DNA of 57,192 nucleotides from Pseudomonadota bacterium (GTDB lineage: Bacteria; Pseudomonadota; Alphaproteobacteria; Reyranellales; Reyranellaceae): assembly GCA_018240745.1 (NCBI GenBank), contig JAFEFF010000224.1, forward strand, positions 1-57,192, given 5' to 3'. The notes under the pieces were generated by a model. The model was not told the DNA's origin. It did not search any database and was given only the letters and a program-made list of their open reading frames with translations. Position numbers and translations under genes: made by a program. Positions 7,777 through 15,606 of the stretch are shown here, one piece after another (position 1 is the first letter of the stretch; each line of letters opens with the position of its first letter).

Positions 7777-8328
7777 GTGATCTCCCGCCGCACGATCGTC
7801 CAGGCCTCGCTCGCCGGCGGCATGGTCGCGGCGATGGCGGGGTTCGCGGCGTTCGCCGCATGGTTTCCCAAGCCCGATCGCGACGAGGCGGAGACCGGCT
7901 GGCGGCGCATCGGCTGGCCGTTCCCGCGCGATGCCTTCCCGGCCGGCCGCGCCTGGCGGCGCGACGGCACCGAGGTCTATGTCCGGCCGAAGCTCGGCTT
8001 CTGCGCCAACTGCGCGACCGGCGTGGTCGAGGATTCGGAGGTCGACCGCGTCGCCGACGTCGACCTGCTCGATCCGAACTTCGTGCCGGTGGCGGAGGGC
8101 AAGCCCATCCAGATCACCGACCTCAGCGGCCGCGCCCGCCTCTACCGGATCAGGAAGGACGGCCGCGAGCGCCTCGCCCAGGGGCTCGCGGTGTCCCTCG
8201 ACTGCGACCTGATCGTCGCCGTCGCCGTCGGGCCCGTCGACGACGACGCGGTCGCCAGGGCGGTGCGCCGCTTCCTCGAGACCAACGCCGTCCAGGTCTG
8301 GCTCAACGCGCAGCTCGGGGGGAAGTGA
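7777..8328 (+). CDS. Exported protein with a CxxC motif, function unknown
   Basis: The gene starts with GTG at 7777, preceded by GAGG. The product of 183 residues has a twin-arginine-like signal (ISRRTIVQASLAGG) and a hydrophobic stretch to about residue 30. The mature part has one CANC motif (about residues 75-78) in GFCANCATGVVED and otherwise no recognised domain. It ends with an amphipathic helix. The CxxC could hold a metal or a disulfide. It follows the LVIVD-repeat protein on the same strand, so the two may work together outside the cytoplasm. Confidence 0.6.
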   Translation: MISRRTIVQASLAGGMVAAMAGFAAFAAWFPKPDRDEAETGWRRIGWPFPRDAFPAGRAWRRDGTEVYVRPKLGFCANCATGVVEDSEVDRVADVDLLDPNFVPVAEGKPIQITDLSGRARLYRIRKDGRERLAQGLAVSLDCDLIVAVAVGPVDDDAVARAVRRFLETNAVQVWLNAQLGGK

Positions 8329-8337
8329 CGGCTGTCG

Positions 8338-8703
8338 TCACCAGTAGGTCGGCGCGCCGTAGTACTGGTCGACGCGGCGGCCGTAGTCGGGCGTCCATTC
8401 GAAGTCGTCGTCCGGATCGAGGGTCGGGGCGTTCTCGAGCTTCTTCTTGTCGAGATTGACGACGTAACCCTCCTTCGACTCATCGTAGGTCAGCGACGAC
8501 CAGGGCAGCGGGTGCTGCTTCTCGCCGATGCCGAGGAAGCCGCCGAACGACATCACGGCGTAGATCGCCTTGCCGCTGATCTTGTCGATCATGATGTCGT
8601 CGACCGTACCGAGCTTGTCGCCGTTCATGTTGTAGACGTCGGTGCCGTTGACCTTCTCGGCCGCGATCAGCGAGCCGGTGGTGATCTTGGTGACATCGGC
8701 CAT
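8338..8703 (-). CDS. PRC-barrel domain protein
   Basis: This protein of 121 residues has a PRC-barrel beta domain at about residues 10-85, with the typical stretch GDKLGTVDDIMIDKISGKAIYAVMSFGGFLGIGEKQHPLPW. The C-terminal tail is acidic and aromatic. PRC barrels occur in photosynthetic reaction centre H subunits and in RimM; stand-alone members in alphaproteobacteria are abundant, often stress-linked and of unknown role. The start was placed at ATG 8703 because AAGGAGG sits six bases before it; the longer frame overlaps the divergent racemase gene. The gene ends 9 bp from the convergent exported-protein gene. Confidence 0.82.
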   Translation of the reverse strand: MADVTKITTGSLIAAEKVNGTDVYNMNGDKLGTVDDIMIDKISGKAIYAVMSFGGFLGIGEKQHPLPWSSLTYDESKEGYVVNLDKKKLENAPTLDPDDDFEWTPDYGRRVDQYYGAPTYW

Positions 8704-8794
8704 GGTTGCCTCCTGCTTGTGGGATTTGCCGAACGTCAACGCTCGCTGCCGGACCCGAGTTGCCGCCGCCGGAGCGACGCGCGAGACTGTTTTC

Positions 8795-9505
8795 ATGAAA
8801 CCACTGCACATCGGCATCGCCGCCTGCTCGGCCGAGGGCGCCGCCCTCTGCTACCGTACCATCTGCACCGAGGCGCCCGCGGTTCTCGGCACCCACGACC
8901 ATCCCGAGATCACCATGCACACGCCCTCGCTCGGTGAGTACATGGACCACATCTACCGCGGCGACTGGGCGGCGGTCGGCGCCATGATGCTGGCCTCGGC
9001 CGAGAAGCTCGCCCGGGTCGGCGCCGACTTCGTGATCTGCCCCGACAACACCATCCACCAGGCGCTGCCCCTGATCGAGGCGCGCTCGCCGCTGCCGTGG
9101 CTGCACATCGCCGCCTGCGTCGCCGAGGAGGCGAACGCCCGCGGCTTCGCGCGGCTCGGCCTCACCGGCACCAAGTGGCTGGTCGAGAGCGAGGTCTATC
9201 CGCAGAAGCTCACCGGGCGGGCGATCGGCTACATGCGCCCCCACCTCGCCGAGCGCGAGGAGATCAACCGCATCATCATGGACGAGCTGGTGCGCGGCGT
9301 GTTCAAGCCCGAGCAGGTCGCCTATTTCCAGAAGGTGATCGGCCGGCTGAAGGCCGAAGGCTGCGACGCCGTCGTGCTGGGCTGCACCGAGATCCCGCTG
9401 ATCATGAACGACGCGAACTCGCCGCTGCCGACCCTCGACTCGACCCGCCTGCTGGCGAGAGCCGCGCTCAAGCGGGCGATCGGCGGGATCAAGAAGGCGG
9501 CCTGA
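8795..9505 (+). CDS. Aspartate/glutamate racemase family protein
   Basis: The 236-residue product has the fold of cofactor-independent amino acid racemases, which use two cysteines as acid and base. Candidate catalytic cysteines are in DFVICPDNT and VVLGCTEIPL; the latter GCTEIPL block is a family hallmark. The N-terminal IGIAACSAEGAA loop likely binds the substrate carboxylate. It may be an aspartate racemase or a related isomerase such as a hydantoin or maleate racemase. ATG at 8795 starts the conserved core, and upstream codons of the frame are antisense to the PRC gene. It is followed at once by an inverted REP pair. Confidence 0.78.
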   Translation: MKPLHIGIAACSAEGAALCYRTICTEAPAVLGTHDHPEITMHTPSLGEYMDHIYRGDWAAVGAMMLASAEKLARVGADFVICPDNTIHQALPLIEARSPLPWLHIAACVAEEANARGFARLGLTGTKWLVESEVYPQKLTGRAIGYMRPHLAEREEINRIIMDELVRGVFKPEQVAYFQKVIGRLKAEGCDAVVLGCTEIPLIMNDANSPLPTLDSTRLLARAALKRAIGGIKKAA

Positions 9506-9596
9506 TCTTGCCGGACCGCGGGCGTCCCGCCCGCTCATACGCGCACGTGAATGCGCTCTATCATGAGGCGGGCGGGACGCCCGCGGTCCGGCAAGA
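9506..9596. repeat. Inverted REP pair (BIME-like) between convergent genes
   Basis: Two REP-like units face each other: 9506-9538 and 9563-9596. Both start with TCTTGCCGGACCGCGGGCG and end at CTCAT when read towards the centre, and each holds its own hairpin (GCGGGCG/CGCCCGC). Together they can form a long cruciform. The element fills the whole space between the racemase stop (TGA 9503-9505) and the methyltransferase stop (TAG, complement of 9597-9599). A near-identical element lies at 43021-43111, and the RAYT gene at 19661 is framed by the same REP core. Confidence 0.85.
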
Positions 9597-10703
9597 CTAT
9601 CCCCACACTTCCTTCGCGACCTCGACGCAGCGGGCGAGCTTGGCCCACTGCTCCTCCTCGGCCAGCAGGTTGCCCTCCTCGGTCGAGGCGAAGCCGCATT
9701 GCGGCGACAGGCAGAGCTGCTCCAGCGGCGCGAACTTCGCCGCCTCGTCGATCCGGCGCTTGAGCTGGTCCTTGCTCTCGAGCGCGCCGGTCTTGGAGGT
9801 CATGACGCCGAGCACCACCGTCTTGTTCTTCGGCAGGAAGCGCAGCGGCTCGAACCCTCCGGCGCGCTCGGTGTCGTACTCCATGAAATAGGCGTCGACG
9901 TCCATGCCGTTGAACAGGATGTCGGCGACGCGCTCGTAGCCGCCCTGCGCCATCCAGGTCGAGCGGAAATTGCCGCGGCAGAGATGCATGCTGATGGTCA
10001 TGCCGGGCGTGCGGCCGGCACAGGCGGCGTTGACCAGCGTGGCGTACTTCTCGAGCAGCGTGTCGGGATCGTCGCCGCGCTCGCGCAGCATCTGCCGCTG
10101 CGCGTCGTCGCACAGATAGGCGACGTAGACCTCGTCGAGCTGCAGGTACGTGCAGCCCGCCTCGCCGAACGCCCGCACCGCCTTGGTGTACGCCTTGCCG
10201 AGGTCGGCGAAGAACGGCTCCATCTCAGGATAGACCGACTTCTCGATCGCCTGCCGGCCGCCGCGATAGTGCAGCGCCGTCGGCGAGGGAATGGTCATCT
10301 TCGGCACCGCCCTGGCGACCGATTTCAGGAACCTGAAATGCTCGATCATCGGGTGCGAGGGCGAGAAGTCGATCTTGCCGTGCACGTGCAGGCCCTCGGC
10401 CTTGGTCTGCGTGCCCTTGAACTGCAGGCCCTGCGCCACGCTCACCAGCTCGACGCCGTCGAGCTTGGAGAGGAAATCGTAGTGCCACCACGAGCGGCGG
10501 AACTCGCCGTCGGTCACCGCCTGCAGGCCGATCGATTCCTGCCGGGCGACCAGCTTGCGGATCTCCTCGTCCTCGACCGCCGCGAGCTGCGCCGCGGTGA
10601 TCTCGCCGGCCAGCCGCTTCGTGCGCGCCTCCTTGACCGGCGTCGAGCGCAGCAGGCTGCCGACCTGGTCGGCGCGGAACGGCGGCCTAGTGCGCTGGCT
10701 CAC
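9597..10703 (-). CDS. MetE-like cobalamin-independent methyltransferase (C-terminal domain type)
   Basis: The 368-residue product matches the C-terminal catalytic half of MetE, as in the YxjG/YxjH group, which lacks the N-terminal MetE domain. Zinc-site motifs are visible: MHLCRGN (His and Cys) and LSPQCGFAS (second Cys). The N-terminus FRADQVGSLLRS is typical of the group. Such proteins move a methyl group to a thiol, but substrates differ and are often unknown. Its start overlaps the stop of the upstream Rieske oxygenase gene (ATGA), so the two are translated together. That pairing suggests oxidative or methyl-transfer steps in one catabolic route rather than methionine synthesis. Confidence 0.82.
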   Translation of the reverse strand: MSQRTRPPFRADQVGSLLRSTPVKEARTKRLAGEITAAQLAAVEDEEIRKLVARQESIGLQAVTDGEFRRSWWHYDFLSKLDGVELVSVAQGLQFKGTQTKAEGLHVHGKIDFSPSHPMIEHFRFLKSVARAVPKMTIPSPTALHYRGGRQAIEKSVYPEMEPFFADLGKAYTKAVRAFGEAGCTYLQLDEVYVAYLCDDAQRQMLRERGDDPDTLLEKYATLVNAACAGRTPGMTISMHLCRGNFRSTWMAQGGYERVADILFNGMDVDAYFMEYDTERAGGFEPLRFLPKNKTVVLGVMTSKTGALESKDQLKRRIDEAAKFAPLEQLCLSPQCGFASTEEGNLLAEEEQWAKLARCVEVAKEVWG

Positions 10704-11857
10704 GCGGCAACCCCCAGGGCGTTGCGGATCGAGCGGTGGAAGTGGACCAGCGACGGCTCGTTGCGGCCGTAGATCACCTCCTCGGTGGCCCCCGACTCGA
10801 AGCCGATCTGCATGCGCTCGCCGAGCGGGAAATCCTCCTCCATCACGGTGCGGATGGCGATGTCCCGGTTCTTCTCCCAGTAGGAGTCCGGCCTGGTCGA
10901 GGCCGCAGGCCTGTAGATCGTCATCTCGACCTCGCAGCGGCTGGGATCGTCGCGCCCAAGTCCAGTGGCCGGGAAGGCGCGCCAGATCTCGATGTGGTCG
11001 AGCTGCCAGATCAGCAGGGCATTGGGAAAAAGCTGGTAGATCGACACGACGTGCCGCAGGTAGTCGCGCTCGCTCTCCGGCACGGCGCGCTGCGAATCGA
11101 TCGAAGTCTTGGGCACGCTGAGCCGCCCGTTCAGCCCGCCGCTCTTGAACACGCCGACATTGCCGACGAAGTACGGCGCGATGGTTTTGCGGTGCAGGTG
11201 CGGGATGTGATAGCCCTCGAGGAAGGTGTCGATCGCGAACTTCCAGTTGATGCGCGGCGTCACCTTGTCGGTCGAGTAGAGCGGATAGCTCGCCGGATCG
11301 AGCGCCGCGAGGTCGCCCGCGATCGGACCCAGGACGGCATCGATGTCGATCGCCTCGCCACCGGGCTGCGCCCGGACGTAGAGCAGGCCGTGCTTCTCGG
11401 CCGCCGGCAGCGGCACCAGACCGTGGGTGCCGAGATCGAGGCCTGCGAAGCCCACCTTGTCGGTCGTGCCGAGCAGCTTGCCGGCGGAATCGTAGGTCCA
11501 GCCGTGATAGGGGCAGGTGAAGGCGCGGGCATTGCCGCAGCCCGACGCGACCGGCGCGCCGCGATGGCGGCAGATGTTGGCGAACGCCCGCACCTGCCCG
11601 TCGGCGCCGCGCGTCAGCAGCACCGGCATGCCGGCCACGTCCTCCGTGAGGTAGTCACCGGGCTTGGGCAGCCGCGTCGACAGCCCCATGAAGATGGGCA
11701 GGCGGCGAAACAGCTTGTCGCGCTCCAGCGCCGCGCGTTCGCGGCAGGAATAGTTGACCGTCCTGTTGCGAAACAGCGCGTCCGCGAGGTCGGTGGTACG
11801 GCCATCGATGTGGCCGATCAGCCGCCTTCCGACGGCCAGCTCTTCTTGTCTGTCCAT
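10700..11857 (-). CDS. Rieske aromatic-ring-hydroxylating oxygenase, alpha subunit
   Basis: This 385-residue protein has an N-terminal Rieske domain with C96-x-H98 (CRHRGA) and C115-x2-H118 (CPYHGW), and a C-terminal catalytic domain in which H217 and H222 (EGYHIPHLH) are likely mononuclear iron ligands, with an acidic residue in MEEDF as the third. Such enzymes hydroxylate or O-/N-demethylate aromatic or quaternary compounds, using electrons from a reductase. No reductase or ferredoxin gene is nearby. It is coupled by ATGA overlap to the MetE-like gene. The upstream side carries a repeat cluster rather than an obvious promoter. Confidence 0.88.
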   Translation of the reverse strand: MDRQEELAVGRRLIGHIDGRTTDLADALFRNRTVNYSCRERAALERDKLFRRLPIFMGLSTRLPKPGDYLTEDVAGMPVLLTRGADGQVRAFANICRHRGAPVASGCGNARAFTCPYHGWTYDSAGKLLGTTDKVGFAGLDLGTHGLVPLPAAEKHGLLYVRAQPGGEAIDIDAVLGPIAGDLAALDPASYPLYSTDKVTPRINWKFAIDTFLEGYHIPHLHRKTIAPYFVGNVGVFKSGGLNGRLSVPKTSIDSQRAVPESERDYLRHVVSIYQLFPNALLIWQLDHIEIWRAFPATGLGRDDPSRCEVEMTIYRPAASTRPDSYWEKNRDIAIRTVMEEDFPLGERMQIGFESGATEEVIYGRNEPSLVHFHRSIRNALGVAA

Positions 11858-11867
11858 GAGGAACTTA

Positions 11868-12032
11868 TACCCCCTCCTCCGTCTTCGGGGGAGGTGTCAG
11901 CGTCTAAGCGATTTTCGAGCGGAGCTCGAAAACGCATTGCTGACGGAGGGGGTGTGACGCACCATCTTCTTTGCCTTCCCCCTCCGTCGCGGATTACCGC
12001 GCCACCTCCCCCGAAGACGGGAGAGGTGAAGG
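11868..12032. repeat. Palindrome-rich repeat cluster upstream of the Rieske gene
   Basis: CTCCCC-type units are seen near 11870-11893, 11944-11955 and 11978-12030. Between them lies a strong two-level hairpin: GTCAGC 11896-11901 with GCTGAC 11939-11944 outside, and TTTTCGAGC 11912-11920 with GCTCGAAAA 11924-11932 inside. The right-hand part runs into the 3' end of gluQ and supplies its last codons and stop. Confidence 0.6.
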
Positions 12033-12860
12033 CAACAGCGCAAAAACCTCTGCCGGCGTCTTGCCTGCGTCGCGCAGCGAACGCAGCGTCAGGGACTTGT
12101 CGCGCTTGGCGAACCGGCGGCCCTCGGCGTCGGTCATCAGTTTATGATGGGCATAGCGCGGGGTCTCGTAGCCCAGCAGGCGCTGCAGCAGGCCGTGCAC
12201 GTGCGTCGAGGGCAGGAGATCCTCGCCGCGCGTCACCAGGGTCACGCCCTGCAGGTGGTCGTCGACCGTGACCGCGAGGTGATAGCTGGTCGGCGTATCC
12301 TTGCGCGCCAGCACGACGTCGCCGAACAGCAAGGGCTGGCCCTCGATCTTTCCGTGCATCTCGTCGAAAAAATCGTAGGGCCCCGCCTCGCTCGCCGCCC
12401 TGGCCGCATCGAGGCGCAGGCAATGCTCCTCCCCCGCCGCCAGCCGCTCGCGGCGTTCCACGGCCGGCAGGTGGCGGCAGGTGCCGGGATAAAGAGGACC
12501 GTCGGGGCCCTGGAGCGAGGCCTGCGGCGCATCGGTCGCGGCGGCGATGTCGGCGCGGGTGCAGAAGCAGGGATAGATCAGGCCGCGCGCATCGACAACA
12601 TCGAGCGCCTTGCCGTAGTCCGGGAAGTGCTCGGACTGCCGGCGTACCTCGCCGTCCCAGTCGAGGCCCAGCCAGTGCAGGTCCTCGCGGATCGCCGCGT
12701 CGAACTCGCGGCGGCAGCGGCGGATGTCGATGTCCTCGATGCGCAGCAGGAACCGGCCGCCCGCCTCGCGCGCGCGGCGCCAGGCGATGCGCGCCGAATA
12801 GGCGTGGCCGAGATGCAGCTCGCCGGTCGGGCTGGGGGCAAAACGCGTGACGACCGTCAT
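11994..12860 (-). CDS. gluQ: Glutamyl-Q tRNA(Asp) synthetase
   Basis: This 288-residue enzyme is a glutamyl-tRNA synthetase catalytic core lacking the anticodon-binding domain. It attaches glutamate to queuosine in tRNA-Asp. The HLGH signature is at residues 16-19, the KRDKS form of KMSKS at 252-256, and the zinc-binding set C98, C100, Y124 and C128 that marks GluQ is complete. I chose ATG at 12860; a TTG two codons upstream is possible. The last dozen residues (PSPLPSSGEVAR) are encoded by a CTCCCC-type repeat, so the C-terminus has been rewritten by repeat sequence. It is divergent from an AlkA-type glycosylase with a gap of only 24 bp. Confidence 0.92.
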   Translation of the reverse strand: MTVVTRFAPSPTGELHLGHAYSARIAWRRAREAGGRFLLRIEDIDIRRCRREFDAAIREDLHWLGLDWDGEVRRQSEHFPDYGKALDVVDARGLIYPCFCTRADIAAATDAPQASLQGPDGPLYPGTCRHLPAVERRERLAAGEEHCLRLDAARAASEAGPYDFFDEMHGKIEGQPLLFGDVVLARKDTPTSYHLAVTVDDHLQGVTLVTRGEDLLPSTHVHGLLQRLLGYETPRYAHHKLMTDAEGRRFAKRDKSLTLRSLRDAGKTPAEVFALLPSPLPSSGEVAR

Positions 12861-12884
12861 CGCCAACCGTTATAGCCAAGGCCC

Positions 12885-13538
12885 ATGGGCGCCCAAACTC
12901 GGCAAATCGTCCTCGACTCGGCCAACCTCAAGAAGGCGATGCGGCATCTCGCCAAGGTCGACCCCGACTTCGCACAGGCAATCAGGGAGGTCGGGCACCC
13001 GGAGCTGCGCGTCGTGCCGTCGGGCTTCGGCGGACTGATGCGCTCGATCGTCGGCCAGCAGGTCTCGGTCCACGCCGCGCGCTCGATCTGGCTGCGGCTC
13101 GAGGCGCTGATCCCGACCGCCGACCCGGCCGAGTTCCTGAAGCTCTCCGACGAGCAGCTTCGCGGTGTCGGTCTCTCCAACGCCAAGATGAAGTACGGGC
13201 GCTCGCTCGCCTCGGACATCGTCGAGGGCCGCATCGACTTCGCCAGGCTCGCCGAGCTCGATGACGAAGCCGCGGTGGCGATGCTCACCCAGGCCAAGGG
13301 CATCGGCCCGTGGACCGCCGAGATCTACCTGATGTTCGCGCACGGCCGGCCCGACATCATGCCCGGCCTGGACCTCGGCCTGGTGATCGCGGCACAGCAC
13401 CTGAAGAGGCTGCGCAAGCGGCCGGACGCCAAGCGGCTCCTGAAGATCGCCGAGGCGTGGCGGCCCTGGCGCAGTGCGGCCGCCCTGCTGCTCTGGCACT
13501 ATCGCCGCAACATGCCCGACTGGAGCAAGAAGGAATGA
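12885..13538 (+). CDS. DNA-3-methyladenine glycosylase II (AlkA type)
   Basis: This 217-residue protein belongs to the helix-hairpin-helix glycosylase superfamily, which removes alkylated bases from DNA. The hairpin LTQAKGIGPWTAEIYLMF is at about residues 134-151 and is followed by D163 in PGLDLG, the expected catalytic aspartate. The N-terminal AlkA domain of the long E. coli form is missing, as in many short bacterial members. No iron-sulfur cysteine cluster is present, which argues against an EndoIII or MutY type. The short distance to gluQ means its promoter must overlap the start of that gene. Confidence 0.87.
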   Translation: MGAQTRQIVLDSANLKKAMRHLAKVDPDFAQAIREVGHPELRVVPSGFGGLMRSIVGQQVSVHAARSIWLRLEALIPTADPAEFLKLSDEQLRGVGLSNAKMKYGRSLASDIVEGRIDFARLAELDDEAAVAMLTQAKGIGPWTAEIYLMFAHGRPDIMPGLDLGLVIAAQHLKRLRKRPDAKRLLKIAEAWRPWRSAAALLLWHYRRNMPDWSKKE

Positions 13539-13643
13539 CCCTCTCTTATTCCTCTCGCCCGTTTGGGTGGGCACTATCGCATATGCCGCTCCGGTCGAGA
13601 CGACGGGGAATGGCCTATCGGGCGAGAGGAGAAAGATGCCGGG

Positions 13644-14321
13644 ATGAAAAAGCTCGAAGGACCGACCCACGGGCCGCACAACGGCGGACCGCCCGGCCAC
13701 CTCGTGGTGCTGCTGCACGGCTACGGCGCCGACGGCGAGGACCTGATCGGGCTCGCGCCGGTGCTGGCGCCATTGATGCCCGACGTCGTGTTCCACGCGC
13801 CCAACGCGCCTTATCCCTGCGAGGGCAATCCGTTCGGCTACCAGTGGTTCGGCATCTCCCGGCTCGATCCCAAGCTCGCCGCCGAGGGCGTGCGCTCGGC
13901 GGCGCCGTTGGTCGAGCAGTTCCTCGACGACACGCTGGCGAAGTACGGTCTCGACGAGAGCAAGACCGTTCTCGTGGGCTTCAGCCAGGGCACCATGATG
14001 GCGCTGCATGTCGGCCTGCGCCGGGCCAGGCAACTGGCCGGGATCATCGGCTTCTCCGGCATGCTGGCGGCGCCCGATACGCTCGGCGCCGAGATCAGGT
14101 CGCGACCGCCGGTCCTGCTGCTGCACGGCGACAGCGACGAGATGCTGCCGCACGTGCTGACCGAGCGGGCCGCCGAGGTGCTGCGCCAGCACGGCGTGAA
14201 GACGCGCATGCACATCGCCCAGGGCGTCGGCCACGGCATCGACCAGACCGGTCTCAGCCACGCCGCTCGCTTCCTGCTCGAGTGCTTCGGGCTGCCGATG
14301 CCGCAAAGAGCTTTGCGATGA
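13644..14321 (+). CDS. Phospholipase/carboxylesterase family hydrolase
   Basis: A 225-residue alpha/beta hydrolase of the carboxylesterase/acyl-protein thioesterase group. The nucleophile S114 lies in GFSQG, the acid is D165 in HGDSDEMLP, and the base is H197 in VGHGID; the oxyanion loop is LLHGYGADGED. It hydrolyses short acyl esters in the cytoplasm (no signal peptide). The start was set at ATG 13644, just upstream of the conserved core and preceded by an A/G-rich stretch. Its stop overlaps the start of the next gene (ATGA), so both hydrolases form one operon. Confidence 0.87.
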   Translation: MKKLEGPTHGPHNGGPPGHLVVLLHGYGADGEDLIGLAPVLAPLMPDVVFHAPNAPYPCEGNPFGYQWFGISRLDPKLAAEGVRSAAPLVEQFLDDTLAKYGLDESKTVLVGFSQGTMMALHVGLRRARQLAGIIGFSGMLAAPDTLGAEIRSRPPVLLLHGDSDEMLPHVLTERAAEVLRQHGVKTRMHIAQGVGHGIDQTGLSHAARFLLECFGLPMPQRALR

Positions 14322-15541
14322 AGATCGATGGCACAGCCGCGCGCGGCTTCGAGCGCGTCGCCGAGACCTTCGAGCGCAACTTCGGCGAACGCGGCGAGGT
14401 CGGCGCCTCCGTGGCGCTCACGGTCGGCGGACAGAAGGTCGTCGACCTGTGGGGCGGCATCGCCGATCCCAAGACCAACGCGCCGTGGAAGAAGGACACG
14501 GTCGGCATCGTCTTCTCCTGCACCAAGGGCGCGACCGCCCTGTGCGCGCACATTCTGGCGAGTCGCGGCCGGCTCGACCTGGATGCGCCCGTGACCGAGC
14601 TGTGGCCGGAGTTCGGCCAGCACGGCAAGGAGCGCGTGACGACGCGCATGATGCTCGACCATTCGGCCGGCGTGCCGGCGCTGCGCGAGAAGGTGAAGAA
14701 CGACGGGCCGTACGACTGGGCCTACATGACCGGGCGGCTGGCCGCCGAGGAACCGTTCTGGGTGCCCGGCACGCGCAACGGCTATCACGGCTTCACCTTC
14801 GGGTGGACGGTCGGCGAGATGGTGCGGCGCGCGTCGGGCAAGTCGCTCGGCGCCTTCTTCCAGGACGAGATCGCCAGGCCGCTCGGCCTCGACTTCTGGA
14901 TCGGCCTGCCCGAGGCGATCGAGCCGCGGGTCGCGCCGATGATCCCGTACATCTACAAGGCGGGCGAGGCGAAGACGCCCTTCATGATCGACCTCGCCAG
15001 GAACCCGGCCTCACCGGCTTCCCTGTTCTTCTTCAATGTCGGCGCCTGGCGCACCGGCGGCGCCAACAGCCGCGAGGGCCATGCCGCGGAGATCGGCGCG
15101 GCCAACGGCATCACCAACGCGCGCGGGCTCGCCGGCATGTACGCGCCGCTCGCGCAAGGCGGCGGCAAGCTGGTCGATGCCAGGACGCTCGCCCGCATGG
15201 GCGAGGTCTCGATGGCGACGCACGACGACGCCACCTTGCGCATCCCGACGCGCTTTGCGCCGGGCTTCATGAAGTCGATGGACAACCGCAAGCGCTGCAT
15301 GGGCGCGCAGATCTTCGGACCCGATGTCGACAGCGTCATCCTGTCGAGCGCCGCCTTCGGCCATGTCGGCGCCGGCGGTTCGCTCGGCTTCGCCGATCCC
15401 GCCGCGGGGATGTCGTTCGGCTACACCATGAACCGGATGGGGCCCGGCCTGCTGCTCAACGACCGCGGCCAGGCCCTGGTCGACGCCGCCTACCTCTCGC
15501 TCGGCTACAAGAACAAGGACGGCGGGGTGTGGGTGAAGTGA
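14318..15541 (+). CDS. Serine hydrolase, beta-lactamase/esterase fold (class C-like)
   Basis: The 407-residue product belongs to the beta-lactamase/EstB-type esterase family. The S-x-x-K nucleophile motif is SCTK at 67-70 and the tyrosine base lies in NGYHG (Y156), replacing the Y-x-N of true beta-lactamases. A His-Gly motif near the end (FGHVGAGGS) acts as the third motif. There is no signal peptide, which favours an intracellular esterase rather than an antibiotic hydrolase. It is translationally coupled to the esterase gene upstream. A terminator-like palindrome follows the stop. Confidence 0.87.
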   Translation: MKIDGTAARGFERVAETFERNFGERGEVGASVALTVGGQKVVDLWGGIADPKTNAPWKKDTVGIVFSCTKGATALCAHILASRGRLDLDAPVTELWPEFGQHGKERVTTRMMLDHSAGVPALREKVKNDGPYDWAYMTGRLAAEEPFWVPGTRNGYHGFTFGWTVGEMVRRASGKSLGAFFQDEIARPLGLDFWIGLPEAIEPRVAPMIPYIYKAGEAKTPFMIDLARNPASPASLFFFNVGAWRTGGANSREGHAAEIGAANGITNARGLAGMYAPLAQGGGKLVDARTLARMGEVSMATHDDATLRIPTRFAPGFMKSMDNRKRCMGAQIFGPDVDSVILSSAAFGHVGAGGSLGFADPAAGMSFGYTMNRMGPGLLLNDRGQALVDAAYLSLGYKNKDGGVWVK

Positions 15542-15549
15542 GCTTTGCC

Positions 15550-15576
15550 TTCCTCCCCACTCGTATGGGGGAGGAA
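15550..15576. terminator. Hairpin between convergent genes (CTCCCC family)
   Basis: TTCCTCCCCA at about 15550-15559 pairs with TGGGGGAGGAA at 15566-15576 with one bulged G. It sits between the stops of the serine hydrolase and the AraC-type gene, where a bidirectional terminator is expected. It is also a member of the repeat family seen at 6212 and elsewhere. Confidence 0.55.
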
Positions 15577-15606
15577 CAGCTTCGATGCTCCCAGTCTTCG
15601 TAACGC

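Noticed and set aside
14318..15541. Antibiotic-resistance beta-lactamase
   Set aside because: There is no signal peptide and Y-x-N is replaced by Y-H-G, which fits an intracellular esterase; the same holds for the gene at 22685.
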